A DNA stretch of 64,000 bases from Bacteroidota bacterium. GTDB lineage: Bacteria > Bacteroidota > Bacteroidia > Cytophagales > Cyclobacteriaceae. The notes under the pieces are model-generated. The model was not told the DNA's origin. It did no database searches and worked only from the letters and a program-made list of their open reading frames with translations. The stretch covers positions 124,001-188,000 of the forward strand of contig VGMW01000003.1 in the NCBI GenBank assembly GCA_016866235.1. Reading direction: 5' to 3'. Below are positions 16,606-25,395 of this stretch, one piece after another; the stretch's first letter is position 1, and each line of letters opens with the position of its first letter. Position numbers and translations under genes: made by a program.

Positions 16606-17492
16606 AGTTTATCCAATAAATAGGCAATTTGAACGATGGGTAGGTAAAGAAAAGAACCAAACATGATTCTTCGGGCAGACTGATTGCTTCCGGTTTTCAT
16701 CAGAGAAAATGTTTGGGTAAGAAATCCTGTTCCGCACAAAGTGGCTACCACTGCACTATTGATTCCAGTTAATCCTATCCACGCCGGCAACAGACCAAGT
16801 GGAAGCAGAAATAGTGTATAGGTCATGATCTGAATGGAGGTATTATGGTCTTTCCCTCCTCCTGATGGCAACAATCTGAATCCAGCTTTTTTGTAATCGT
16901 CATCCGATACCCAGGCAATGGCCCAAAAGTGTGGGAACTGCCAAATGAACTGAATGCCAAAAATCACCATGGCCTCATAACTGATGGTTGCTGTATTGGC
17001 TATCCAGCCCAGCAGAGGAGGTAAAGCGCCAGGGATGGCCCCAACAAATACTGCGATGGGGCCAATCTTCTTCATAGGTGTATAGACGAAACTGTACAAA
17101 AGCATCGACAATACTGAAAGTAAGATGGTGAGTTGATTGGCACTCCAGTAAAGCAGCCCTAAGCTAAGACTGAAGCAAGCCAAGGCCAAGATCCATGCTT
17201 CAGCGACACTGATTCGACCGGTGGGCAATGGCCTCGCCATTGTCCGATGCATAATACCGTCCTCTTTACGTTCAATGATTTGGTTAATAATAACCGAGGC
17301 TCCAGAAAGGAGGAATCCTCCCAGTGTTAACAGGGTTAGACGAAGCCAATCCAATTTGCCCTGATTCGACAAGACAAATCCAAATGAACATGAAAAGGCT
17401 ACCAACATGGATAGCCGAGGTTTCAAAATCTCTATCCAGGTTCTAAACTTTGCCACTATCCCAATCATCTGCACTGTTTCCATGTTAACCAT
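16602..17492 (-). CDS. ctaB: heme o synthase (protoheme IX farnesyltransferase)
   Basis: CtaB adds a farnesyl group to protoheme to make heme O, the precursor of heme A. It is a UbiA-family membrane prenyltransferase of 296 residues with about eight to nine helices. The prenyl-diphosphate/Mg site is NQIIERKEDGIMHRT, followed by RPLPTGRI. The second loop has WVSDDDYKKAGFRLLP. It overlaps ctaA by eight bases and the short subunit III gene by four, so heme synthesis is built into the oxidase operon. Farnesyl diphosphate would come from the MEP pathway to which ispG belongs. Confidence 0.94.
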   Translation of the reverse strand: MVNMETVQMIGIVAKFRTWIEILKPRLSMLVAFSCSFGFVLSNQGKLDWLRLTLLTLGGFLLSGASVIINQIIERKEDGIMHRTMARPLPTGRISVAEAWILALACFSLSLGLLYWSANQLTILLSVLSMLLYSFVYTPMKKIGPIAVFVGAIPGALPPLLGWIANTATISYEAMVIFGIQFIWQFPHFWAIAWVSDDDYKKAGFRLLPSGGGKDHNTSIQIMTYTLFLLPLGLLPAWIGLTGINSAVVATLCGTGFLTQTFSLMKTGSNQSARRIMFGSFLYLPIVQIAYLLDKL

Positions 17493-18483
17493 TGACTTTC
17501 CTTCTCAGACTAAATAATACCGTATATCCAAACAATCCCGAGCCCAGCACCAAATGTATTGGTTGTATCATCCAGGGAAAACCCAGATAGGCCAATACAG
17601 CGCCTGAAAAAACCAATCCCAAAACTATCATCAACATTATTGCCGGTAAAGACCTGAGGGAAATATTTTTCCTGGAACACCAGAATATGTACCCGAAGCA
17701 GAACAAAACCAACCAGGAGAAGGTACGATGAACAATAAAATCCCATCCCGCTGCCTCTACCCAATTCCCCCTATCCACGAAAGACGATGAGACAAGATCA
17801 ATGCTTTTTCTTAGCTCGGTTCCCAAAAAAAACTGCACACCCAACAATAGGAACGCACAATAAATCAACCACACCGGTGTGTCGTGTTGAAATTTATCAA
17901 GAATTGAAAAATGCCATGCAGCTGTGAGACTTGCAACAATCACCAAAGCAAATAGAAGGTGAAGCGAAACAGTCCAACCAGTAAGGTTGGTAGAGACGAC
18001 AATACTGCCAAACCAGCCGGTTATAACAACAAAGAGCCAAGCCATAAAGCTGAAGAAAAAAACTTTCCCTCCCCTTTTGAAAGAAAAAACCAATACCAAG
18101 GTGATCAACAAGCCAATGACTGCGCCAACCAATCTATTGATGTATTCAATCCAGGTTTTGACCGCATTGAAGTCCTCCTCAACATGAATTTTCGGATCGC
18201 TTTGCAATGCTTGCGCCGTTTCATTCAGTCCTATCTTCGAAAGAAACTTTGTGAATCGCTCATTCTTTTCTCGCCGGTGCTGACCGTAGATTTCTTTATA
18301 ATCCGAAGGAAGCTGCGAAATGTTGGTGGGCGGTACATACATACCAAAGCACTTGGGCCAGTCCGGACATCCCATACCAGATCCGGTACTTCGAACAACA
18401 CCCCCGATAAAAATTAAAAAGTAAACGGCAACCAGGGTAGTCAGGCAGAGTTTGCCGAACCAGCCGGTTGCCGCTTGTTCCAA
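17485..18483 (-). CDS. ctaA: heme A synthase (CtaA/Cox15)
   Basis: CtaA oxidises the C8 methyl group of heme O to a formyl group, giving heme A. It is 332 residues with eight helices in two four-helix halves. The family motifs are VVRSTGSGMGCPDWPKCFG at the N-terminus, EYINRLVGAVIG (ligand-containing ExxHR-like site; here NR instead of HR in this copy), and the second-half VHRTFSW and QPIHLVLG His ligands. In the usual EYxHR motif the His is a heme ligand; here the text reads EYINR, a substitution worth checking. It lies 13 bases downstream of ctaD. Confidence 0.9.
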   Translation of the reverse strand: MEQAATGWFGKLCLTTLVAVYFLIFIGGVVRSTGSGMGCPDWPKCFGMYVPPTNISQLPSDYKEIYGQHRREKNERFTKFLSKIGLNETAQALQSDPKIHVEEDFNAVKTWIEYINRLVGAVIGLLITLVLVFSFKRGGKVFFFSFMAWLFVVITGWFGSIVVSTNLTGWTVSLHLLFALVIVASLTAAWHFSILDKFQHDTPVWLIYCAFLLLGVQFFLGTELRKSIDLVSSSFVDRGNWVEAAGWDFIVHRTFSWLVLFCFGYIFWCSRKNISLRSLPAIMLMIVLGLVFSGAVLAYLGFPWMIQPIHLVLGSGLFGYTVLFSLRRKVNG

Positions 18484-18495
18484 CTTAGTGGTTGA

Positions 18496-20373
18496 TCAGT
18501 GACCGTTTCCGGTCACAACACCAGATCCTGACCCCATCTCTAATTTAATCAGATCATTCTCATGCTTGAGATTTGATTCAGGGGTTTCAGAATAGGGTAC
18601 AGTCTGAGGGATAAAGTCTTCTTTTGCTCCAGGCTTACTGTAATCGTATGGCCAGCGATAAACCGTTGGGATCTCGCCAGGCCAGTTTCCATGCTGGGGA
18701 AATCTAGGTGTTGTCCACTCCAATGTTGTTGAATTCCATGGATTGGCAGGTGCGAGTTTGCCACGGAAAATCGAGTAGATGAAGTTGAACATAAAAATGA
18801 ACTGTGCGGAGAGTGTCAGGATTGCCGCGATACTCACCAGCATGTTCAGATCAGTCCAGCCACTGAATGTTTCGAAGTTCGTCCAGGAGTAGTACCTGCG
18901 AGGGAAGCCAGCGATACCGATGTAGTGCATTGGGAAGAATACAAGGTATACACCTACAAAAGTCATCCAAAAGTGAATGTATCCGAGACGGTCATCCATC
19001 ATTCTTCCAAACATCTTGGGGAACCAATGGTACACACCTGCGATCATTCCAAAGAATGAAGCACTACCCATCACAAGGTGGAAGTGCGCTACAACGAAAT
19101 AGGTATCGTGGAGCTGGATATCCACAGCCGAGTTTCCAAGGAATAATCCGGTAATACCTCCTGTTAAAAAGAAGGAAACCAGTCCAAGTGAGAATAACAT
19201 GGCCGGAGTAAATCGGATGTTACCTCCCCATAGTGTGGTAACGTAATTGAAGATTTTAACTGCGGATGGCACCGCAATGATCAAAGTTAAAATCGTGAAG
19301 ATTGAACCAAGGAACGGATTCATTCCGGTTACAAACATGTGGTGCGCCCAAACGATAAAGGAAAGAATGGCAATGAACATCATCGATCCAACCATCGCCT
19401 TGTAGCCGAAGATAGGTTTACGAGAATTCGTTGCAATGATCTCTGAAGTTATTCCAAGGGCTGGAAGCAATACGATGTACACCTCCGGGTGACCAAGGAA
19501 CCAGAACAAATGCTGGAATAAAATCGGGCTACCACCAACATTAGAGAGTGCCTCTCCTGCGATGTAGATGTCGGATAGAAAGAAGCTTGTTCCAAAGCTG
19601 CGGTCAAAAATTAACAGCAATGCTGCTGAAAAGAGTACCGGGAATGAAAGCAGTCCAATGATTGCCGTGAAGAAAAACGCCCAGATGGTCAATGGCATTT
19701 TGGTAAATGACATACCATTGGTTCTCATGTTGATAACGGTTGTGATATAGTTAATACCACCCAACAGCGTGCTCACAATAAACAGCGCCATAGAAACCAA
19801 CCAAAGAGTCATTCCCAATCCAGAACCTTGAATGGCCTGTGGCAATGCACTTAGCGGCGGATAGACTGTCCAACCACCACTGGCTGGACCTGTGCTAAGG
19901 AATAAGGACACAAACATTACAGCGCTGGAAAGGAAAAAGAACCAATAGGAGAGCATGTTCATGAATCCAGAAGCCATATCCCTCGCTCCCACTTGAAGAG
20001 GAATCAAGAAATTACTGAAAGTTCCACTCAATCCGGCCGTGAGCACAAAGAATACCATGATGGTACCGTGCATCGTAACCAAAGAAAGATAGAACTCTGG
20101 GTCCAGTTTGCCTTCAGGTGTGATCCATCCACCCAAAACCGGGCGGAGCCACTCCAGGGTAGCTTCAGGGAAACCAAGTTGTAAACGGAAGATTACTGAG
20201 AACAGGCCACCGATAAGTGCCCACGCCATACCAGTAATAAGGAACTGCTTGGCGATGGTCTTATGATCCTGACTGAAGACATAAGTTGTCCAGAAATTAC
20301 CTTCATGATGCTCATGTTCATGACCATCATCGTGGTGGACGGTTGTTTGTGGTTGAATGGTAGTTGTTGCCAT
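18496..20373 (-). CDS. ctaD: cytochrome c oxidase subunit I
   Basis: This is the catalytic subunit of the heme-copper oxidase, reducing O2 and pumping protons in the inner membrane. It is 625 residues with twelve or more helices. Visible ligands are the low-spin heme His in TMHGTIMVFF, the CuB His and crosslinked Tyr in GHPEVYI, the CuB His pair in VWAHHMFVTGM, and the two heme His in VVAHFHLVMG. An N-terminal soluble extension is strikingly His/acid-rich (VHHDDGHEHEHHEG). The EVY and TGM motifs place it with A-type oxidases. It lies between ctaC and ctaA in the operon. Confidence 0.97.
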   Translation of the reverse strand: MATTTIQPQTTVHHDDGHEHEHHEGNFWTTYVFSQDHKTIAKQFLITGMAWALIGGLFSVIFRLQLGFPEATLEWLRPVLGGWITPEGKLDPEFYLSLVTMHGTIMVFFVLTAGLSGTFSNFLIPLQVGARDMASGFMNMLSYWFFFLSSAVMFVSLFLSTGPASGGWTVYPPLSALPQAIQGSGLGMTLWLVSMALFIVSTLLGGINYITTVINMRTNGMSFTKMPLTIWAFFFTAIIGLLSFPVLFSAALLLIFDRSFGTSFFLSDIYIAGEALSNVGGSPILFQHLFWFLGHPEVYIVLLPALGITSEIIATNSRKPIFGYKAMVGSMMFIAILSFIVWAHHMFVTGMNPFLGSIFTILTLIIAVPSAVKIFNYVTTLWGGNIRFTPAMLFSLGLVSFFLTGGITGLFLGNSAVDIQLHDTYFVVAHFHLVMGSASFFGMIAGVYHWFPKMFGRMMDDRLGYIHFWMTFVGVYLVFFPMHYIGIAGFPRRYYSWTNFETFSGWTDLNMLVSIAAILTLSAQFIFMFNFIYSIFRGKLAPANPWNSTTLEWTTPRFPQHGNWPGEIPTVYRWPYDYSKPGAKEDFIPQTVPYSETPESNLKHENDLIKLEMGSGSGVVTGNGH

Positions 20374-20384
20374 GTTAAAAAATT

Positions 20385-21440
20385 TTACTGGTTACTGGTT
20401 GTTACTGCTGCTATAATGCCGGATTTTATATCGGCCAGTTCCCGATATTTTTCCGGTACAAACTTTCTATAATCTGGGTTTTGCTTGAGCCAGGTTTCCT
20501 GCTCAGCTTTCCACTTGTCGTAAGCATCTTGCTCAAGAACCAACACCGGGAACTTCATAGAGAAGTGACCTTTCCCACATACTTCAGTACAAGCCATCTC
20601 GTAATTGAAATTAGGATTTCCGGTTTCAGTTCTCATGTCCTCCGTTGACTTGGTAGGAACGAATTTAAATTGTGTTGGCATGCCGGGTACAGCGTCCATC
20701 TTGACTCTGAAATGAGGAAGGAAAACACTGTGCAGTACGTCCCTGGCTCGAATCTTCAACAGCACTTCCTTGCCTTTAGGCAACACAAGCGTCGCTGATT
20801 TAAAATCATCATAAGTATTGGGGTCATCCTGGAGATTCATTCCAAATTCATTGGAGGCATCAATCAGTCTGAAGTCATATTTCCCCAGCTCATTGTCTTT
20901 TCCAGGATAACGCGCAGTCCAAAAGAACTGTTGCCCCATCAATTCGATTACCTCAGCGTCTTTGGTAGCAGGACCGGTAATTTCAGTCCATGAATTCAAT
21001 CCTTTGAAAATCAGGATGGCCATTACGATTGCCGGAATACCTGTCCAGGTAAGTTCCAACATGTGATTATCGGTCAGGAAAACGGCCTTTCTTCCCTCCT
21101 TGTACTGGTACTTGTAGGTAAACCAAAACATTACAGCGAAAATGACAGAGAAGGCTGCAACAACGATTACCATCGTGATCCAGAAAAGCTGATCTGTAAC
21201 CTTTCCGTGCTCCGAAGCAACCGGAAGAGTGAAAGAGTCCATATGCTTAAACGAGTACCAGAAAAATGCAGCAAGGGATCCTGCCATAAACAACAGCAGC
21301 AACGTGGCGTTTGCTTTGTTGGCTGTTCCTCCAGGCTTTTCGGGTCCACTCATGACATTCACCAGATTGCCAATTCTGAAGATCATGTAAAGGATCACCA
21401 GTACCAGCAACACACCTAAACCAATCACCAAACTTGTCAT
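20385..21440 (-). CDS. ctaC: cytochrome c oxidase subunit II (CuA)
   Basis: Subunit II accepts electrons through its CuA centre. The 351-residue protein has three N-terminal hydrophobic helices, one more than the usual pair, then GQQFFWTARYPG and the cupredoxin domain. All CuA ligands are present: the His in VLHSVFLPH and the C-terminal CTEVCGKGHFSM (Cys, Glu carbonyl, Cys, His, Met). There is no fused cytochrome c domain, so electrons probably arrive from the alternative complex III cytochromes encoded just upstream. The last 40 residues are a charged tail. Confidence 0.95.
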   Translation of the reverse strand: MTSLVIGLGVLLVLVILYMIFRIGNLVNVMSGPEKPGGTANKANATLLLLFMAGSLAAFFWYSFKHMDSFTLPVASEHGKVTDQLFWITMVIVVAAFSVIFAVMFWFTYKYQYKEGRKAVFLTDNHMLELTWTGIPAIVMAILIFKGLNSWTEITGPATKDAEVIELMGQQFFWTARYPGKDNELGKYDFRLIDASNEFGMNLQDDPNTYDDFKSATLVLPKGKEVLLKIRARDVLHSVFLPHFRVKMDAVPGMPTQFKFVPTKSTEDMRTETGNPNFNYEMACTEVCGKGHFSMKFPVLVLEQDAYDKWKAEQETWLKQNPDYRKFVPEKYRELADIKSGIIAAVTTSNQ

Positions 21441-21472
21441 ATTGTCGTTTTTTATCTTTTAATAGATGATGC

Positions 21473-22807
21473 TTAAATATGATGGTTCATACTCTCCTGC
21501 ATCAGTGGATGTTGCTTTGCCACCAGCGGGAACTTGGTAAGGCTGTTCAACACCACAAAGAGGAAAGCTGCTCCAAATACCAATGCCAATCCAATTTCAA
21601 GCAGACCAAGCCCGCCCGAATATTTCATGATCCCTGGGGTAATCATGTTGTAAAAATCAAACCAGTGACCAACGATAATGATTGGGCATACCACCTTAAG
21701 CATGGCCACTTTACGTTTTGCATCCCTTGGCATCAGCAGAAGGAACGGAAGCACAAAATTCAGAATAAGGTTGGTAAAGAAAATCCAGCTGTAAGGCGCG
21801 ACTTCCCTGCGTTGAATAAAATAGACCGTCTCCTCAGGAATGTGCGCGTAGAAAATCAGCATGAACTGACTGAACCAGATGTAAGTCCAGAACACTGAAA
21901 ACCCAAAAAGGAATTTTCCTAGGTCATGGAGATGGTTGTCGTTGACCATCTTCAGGTATCCGGCATCTTTAAGGAAGGAAACGATCAGTGTTATTACTGC
22001 CAATCCGGTTACCCACCAACTTGCAAATACGTACCAGCCCATCATGGTGCTGAACCAATGGGTATCGATGCTCATCACCCAATCCCAAGCTGCCACAGAA
22101 GAGGAGAACGCAAAGAACACCAGGAAGATGGCAGAATACTTTCTTGCCGTCAACCAGTGTTGGGAGCCACCCTCCAGGTCTTCTTGAAGCATCTGCTTTT
22201 TGATCATGTTAAAGAACATAAACCAAATGCCAAAGAAGAGGACCAGTCTTAAGATGAAAAACAATGGGAAAGATCCACTAGCAAGTGGCCAAAAAAAGTA
22301 TCCACCTTTTCCATCAATAATTTCATCATAGTCTGCACTTGACTTGTCATACAGATCGCTGTGGGTCCAATGGAAGAGGTCGTGATTTCCGGCGAACCAA
22401 ATCACCAGCATCAGTGCGCCAGCAATCGGAATCCAGTGACCTACGGCCAAAGGAATTCTTTTGATTGGCGCTGACCACCCCGCCTGTGCGGCGTATTGGA
22501 TAGCAATAAAGAACAAGCCGATAATTCCAATCCCTGCGAAGAACACATTGTTGTGCCAAAGGGAGGTATAAATTCTTGTCATCAGGGAAGGACCGTGTTC
22601 TTCAGCAACTGCTGTAGCGCCTTTTTCAACTGATGCTACCATTGCCGAAGCGTGACCTGAGCCATGTTCCTCATGGGAACTATTTCCCGCCAGGAATACA
22701 CCCAGGAAAAAAAGGACGAGTCCAACAATCCCTGTGATCAGGATTTGTCGCTTTAAAGAGGCGCTGAAAACAAAATGTTCATCAGCGATTTGGGTATGGT
22801 TTGACAT
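21473..22807 (-). CDS. actF: alternative complex III subunit ActF
   Basis: This is a 444-residue integral membrane protein with about ten helices, homologous to ActC and the NrfD fold but more diverged. It forms part of the membrane arm of alternative complex III, which oxidises menaquinol. Recognisable segments are QYAAQAGWSAPIKRIPLAVG and SRDAKR-like loops (here LLMPRDAKRK), with WYVFASWWVTGLAV in a central helix. A His/Glu-rich loop (SSHEEHGSGH) follows the first helix. It sits between actE and ctaC, the standard order in Bacteroidota. Confidence 0.9.
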   Translation of the reverse strand: MSNHTQIADEHFVFSASLKRQILITGIVGLVLFFLGVFLAGNSSHEEHGSGHASAMVASVEKGATAVAEEHGPSLMTRIYTSLWHNNVFFAGIGIIGLFFIAIQYAAQAGWSAPIKRIPLAVGHWIPIAGALMLVIWFAGNHDLFHWTHSDLYDKSSADYDEIIDGKGGYFFWPLASGSFPLFFILRLVLFFGIWFMFFNMIKKQMLQEDLEGGSQHWLTARKYSAIFLVFFAFSSSVAAWDWVMSIDTHWFSTMMGWYVFASWWVTGLAVITLIVSFLKDAGYLKMVNDNHLHDLGKFLFGFSVFWTYIWFSQFMLIFYAHIPEETVYFIQRREVAPYSWIFFTNLILNFVLPFLLLMPRDAKRKVAMLKVVCPIIIVGHWFDFYNMITPGIMKYSGGLGLLEIGLALVFGAAFLFVVLNSLTKFPLVAKQHPLMQESMNHHI

Positions 22808-22815
22808 GGCTCTCT

Positions 22816-23472
22816 TTATTTCTGAAGTGTCTTAACGTACTTAGCAATTTTCCAACGCTCGTCGGGATTGATCTGTCCGCCGTGCGAACCCATCAGACCT
22901 TTTCCTTGCGTGATAACATGAAAGATGTGTCCTTCTGAGATATTTTTTAATGCATCGCTCTTTAGGTTAGCAACGCCACCTACCTGGCTTTTTTGTACAC
23001 CATCGATGGTAACGCCTGTGGCTACTTTTCCATCTCCCTCTCCTTTCGCTCCGTGGCAATGCTTGCAATAGGTCTCATACAACACCTTTCCCTCATCGAG
23101 CACCGAAGCAGCGGAGTCAAATGGATTTTTCAAAACTTTGGATGCATAGTCGAGGCTGTCTTTACTGATGCGATAGGGCAACCAACCGTATTTATTTCTC
23201 TTGACGGTATTCGGTGCTGGTTCCCGCATGTTCATGCGGTGCGGATTGTACCGGTTGGAGTTAAAATATTCTCCGGAGCGGTTGTCCAATGCATTCACCC
23301 ATGCACCTGCATCTTCGTCCGTGATTTGAGACAAAGGCTCATAGGCAACGGAGTGGTACATGTTGGGGGCATATTCCCTTCCAGGATTGTCTCCTTTTGC
23401 AGCACAGGAAGCCAAAACGGCGGCCAAAGAAACTGCAATCAAAGTGGATATGATTCTGTTGAATTTCATCAT
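22816..23472 (-). CDS. actE: alternative complex III monoheme cytochrome c subunit ActE
   Basis: This 218-residue lipoprotein (AVLASC, Cys23) carries one heme-c motif, YCKHCHGAKGEGDGKVA, near residue 136, with a C-terminal QGKGLMGSHG that can supply the Met ligand. The N-terminal half (MYHSVAYEPL, then NPHRMNMREPAPNTVKR) is typical of ActE and lies against the complex. It carries electrons out of alternative complex III, here probably straight to the CuA oxidase. It overlaps no neighbour but follows actD by two bases. Confidence 0.92.
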   Translation of the reverse strand: MMKFNRIISTLIAVSLAAVLASCAAKGDNPGREYAPNMYHSVAYEPLSQITDEDAGAWVNALDNRSGEYFNSNRYNPHRMNMREPAPNTVKRNKYGWLPYRISKDSLDYASKVLKNPFDSAASVLDEGKVLYETYCKHCHGAKGEGDGKVATGVTIDGVQKSQVGGVANLKSDALKNISEGHIFHVITQGKGLMGSHGGQINPDERWKIAKYVKTLQK

Positions 23473-23474
23473 AA

Positions 23475-23999
23475 TCAGTAGCTCTTTTCGTTAACCTCTT
23501 CTGCTCCAGCTTTCTTTAAAATATCTGAGATGTCGTTTTTAGAAAGCTTATTGGAACCAAGATTGATGGCCATCACGTGCTTATCGTCTGTGCACCTGAT
23601 GTCATGAAGTTTTGGCCATTTGTATGGCTTCAGGTCTGAAACGATAAAAAAGGTGCCTACCATTCCAAAAGCAGACAGCAGAACGGTGAATTCAAATGTT
23701 ACCGGGATAAATGGAGGAATGGACGCGTGGTTTTTTCCACCAATGATCATAGGCCAGTCGAAACCCAACATCCAGATCTGGGTTGAAAGCGCCAGAATCG
23801 TTCCAGTCATTCCGAAAAGAAATGCTGCGATTGGCAAACGTGAACGGCGATAACCTAAGGCCTCATCAAGTCCGTGCACTGGAAAAGGTGAGTAAACTTC
23901 TTCGATTTTCACCCCCTTTTCGCGGATGCCATGCACTGCGTCGAGAAGTACATCTTCGTCGTTAAAGATGCCGACCAGATAATTTTTTTGTTCGCTCAT
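23475..23999 (-). CDS. actD: alternative complex III subunit ActD (DUF3341)
   Basis: This 174-residue protein has an N-terminal cytoplasmic domain beginning YLVGIFNDEDVLLDAVHGIREKG and two central membrane helices with the DUF3341 signature GFDWPMIIGGK-HASIPPFIPVTFE (cores DWPMIIGGK and PPFIPVTFE). The C-terminal domain ends with an alternating hydrophobic stretch and KKAGAEEV. It is a structural membrane subunit of alternative complex III. The gene starts four bases from the actC stop. Confidence 0.93.
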   Translation of the reverse strand: MSEQKNYLVGIFNDEDVLLDAVHGIREKGVKIEEVYSPFPVHGLDEALGYRRSRLPIAAFLFGMTGTILALSTQIWMLGFDWPMIIGGKNHASIPPFIPVTFEFTVLLSAFGMVGTFFIVSDLKPYKWPKLHDIRCTDDKHVMAINLGSNKLSKNDISDILKKAGAEEVNEKSY

Positions 24000-24003
24000 A
24001 TCG

Positions 24004-25374
24004 TTACTTCTTTTCAGAGGTTGATTTGATGATGCTCTTCACTTCAGCCATGTTGATTACCGGGAAAAACTTGGCAAACAGGAAGAAGAAGGTGAAGAAC
24101 AGTCCAAAAGTGAAAATGTATTGACCTATATCGTAAATCGTTGGATGGAACATGGTCCATGACGATGGAAGATAATCGCGGTGAATTGAGGTTACAATAA
24201 TTACGAAACGCTCGAACCACATTCCAATGTTAACAATGGCAGCAAGGATAAAGGTTGCCATCAGGTTGGTCCTGATCTTTTTAAACCAGAACAGCTGGGG
24301 GCTGATTACGTTGCAGGTCATCATTGACCAATAGGCCCACCAATAAGGACCGGTGGCACGGTTGTAGAAGGCATAGTATTCAGCATCTACCTGACCATAC
24401 CAAGCGATGAAAAACTCCGTGATGTAGGCCACACCCACGATTGAGCCTGTGATGATGATAATGATGTTCATCAGCTCGACGTGGTAAATGGTGATGTAAT
24501 CTTCCAGCTTAAATACTTTCCGTGTTACCAACAACAGGGTTAACACCATTGCGAAACCAGAGAAAATTGCACCCGCTACGAAATATGGAGGAAAGATGGT
24601 GGTGTGCCATCCAGGAATAACAGAGGTTGCAAAGTCGAAGGATACAATGGTGTGTACGGACAACACGAGCGGTGTGGATAATCCTGCGAGGATTAATGCT
24701 ACGGATTCATAACGCATCCATGTTTTTGCAGCGCCATCCCAGCCGAAGCTTAATGCATTATAAATACGGGCTCTGGTCATGTGACCCATTTTTACTGCGC
24801 GGTCACGAATAACGGCGAAGTCGGGGATCAAACCCATGTACCAGAAAACCAATGAAACGGAGAAGTACGTTGAAATTGCGAATACGTCCCACAACAGTGG
24901 TGAATTGAAATTCACCCAGAGAGATCCAAAGGTATTTGGTAGTGGTAGCGCCCAATAAAAACCAAGCCACAATCTTCCCATGTGGAATCCAGGGAAGGAA
25001 GCAGCACAGATAACGGCAAAGATTGTCATTGCTTCAGCTGCACGGTTAATCGACATTCTCCAGCGCTGACGGAATAAAAGCAGGATCGCTGAAATCAAAG
25101 TTCCAGCGTGACCAATGCCGACCCACCATACGAAGTTGGTGATGTCCCATGCCCAACCTACAGTTTTGTTCAGACCCCAAACACCTACCCCGTGCCACAA
25201 GAGCATCCAACAGGAATAGGCTCCAAATACCAACAACACCAGTGAAATGCCAAAAGCAGCCCACCATGATCTGGTTGGCTTGCCTTCAACCTGTCGGCTG
25301 ATATCGTGTGAAACATCGGCCACGGACTTTCCGCCGGTGACCAGAGTTTCGCGCAATGTAGAAGTGACTTGCAT
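24004..25374 (-). CDS. actC: alternative complex III subunit ActC (NrfD family)
   Basis: This 456-residue membrane protein has about ten helices and belongs to the NrfD/PsrC family. Loop motifs include [36 protein letters not shown] and VVSFDFATS-like HTIVSFDFA. ActC carries the quinol site next to the iron-sulfur subunit ActB. It is encoded directly after actB with 21 bases between them. Confidence 0.94.
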   Translation of the reverse strand: MQVTSTLRETLVTGGKSVADVSHDISRQVEGKPTRSWWAAFGISLVLLVFGAYSCWMLLWHGVGVWGLNKTVGWAWDITNFVWWVGIGHAGTLISAILLLFRQRWRMSINRAAEAMTIFAVICAASFPGFHMGRLWLGFYWALPLPNTFGSLWVNFNSPLLWDVFAISTYFSVSLVFWYMGLIPDFAVIRDRAVKMGHMTRARIYNALSFGWDGAAKTWMRYESVALILAGLSTPLVLSVHTIVSFDFATSVIPGWHTTIFPPYFVAGAIFSGFAMVLTLLLVTRKVFKLEDYITIYHVELMNIIIIITGSIVGVAYITEFFIAWYGQVDAEYYAFYNRATGPYWWAYWSMMTCNVISPQLFWFKKIRTNLMATFILAAIVNIGMWFERFVIIVTSIHRDYLPSSWTMFHPTIYDIGQYIFTFGLFFTFFFLFAKFFPVINMAEVKSIIKSTSEKK

Positions 25375-25395
25375 AATGTTCCCTGTGTTGTTGAT

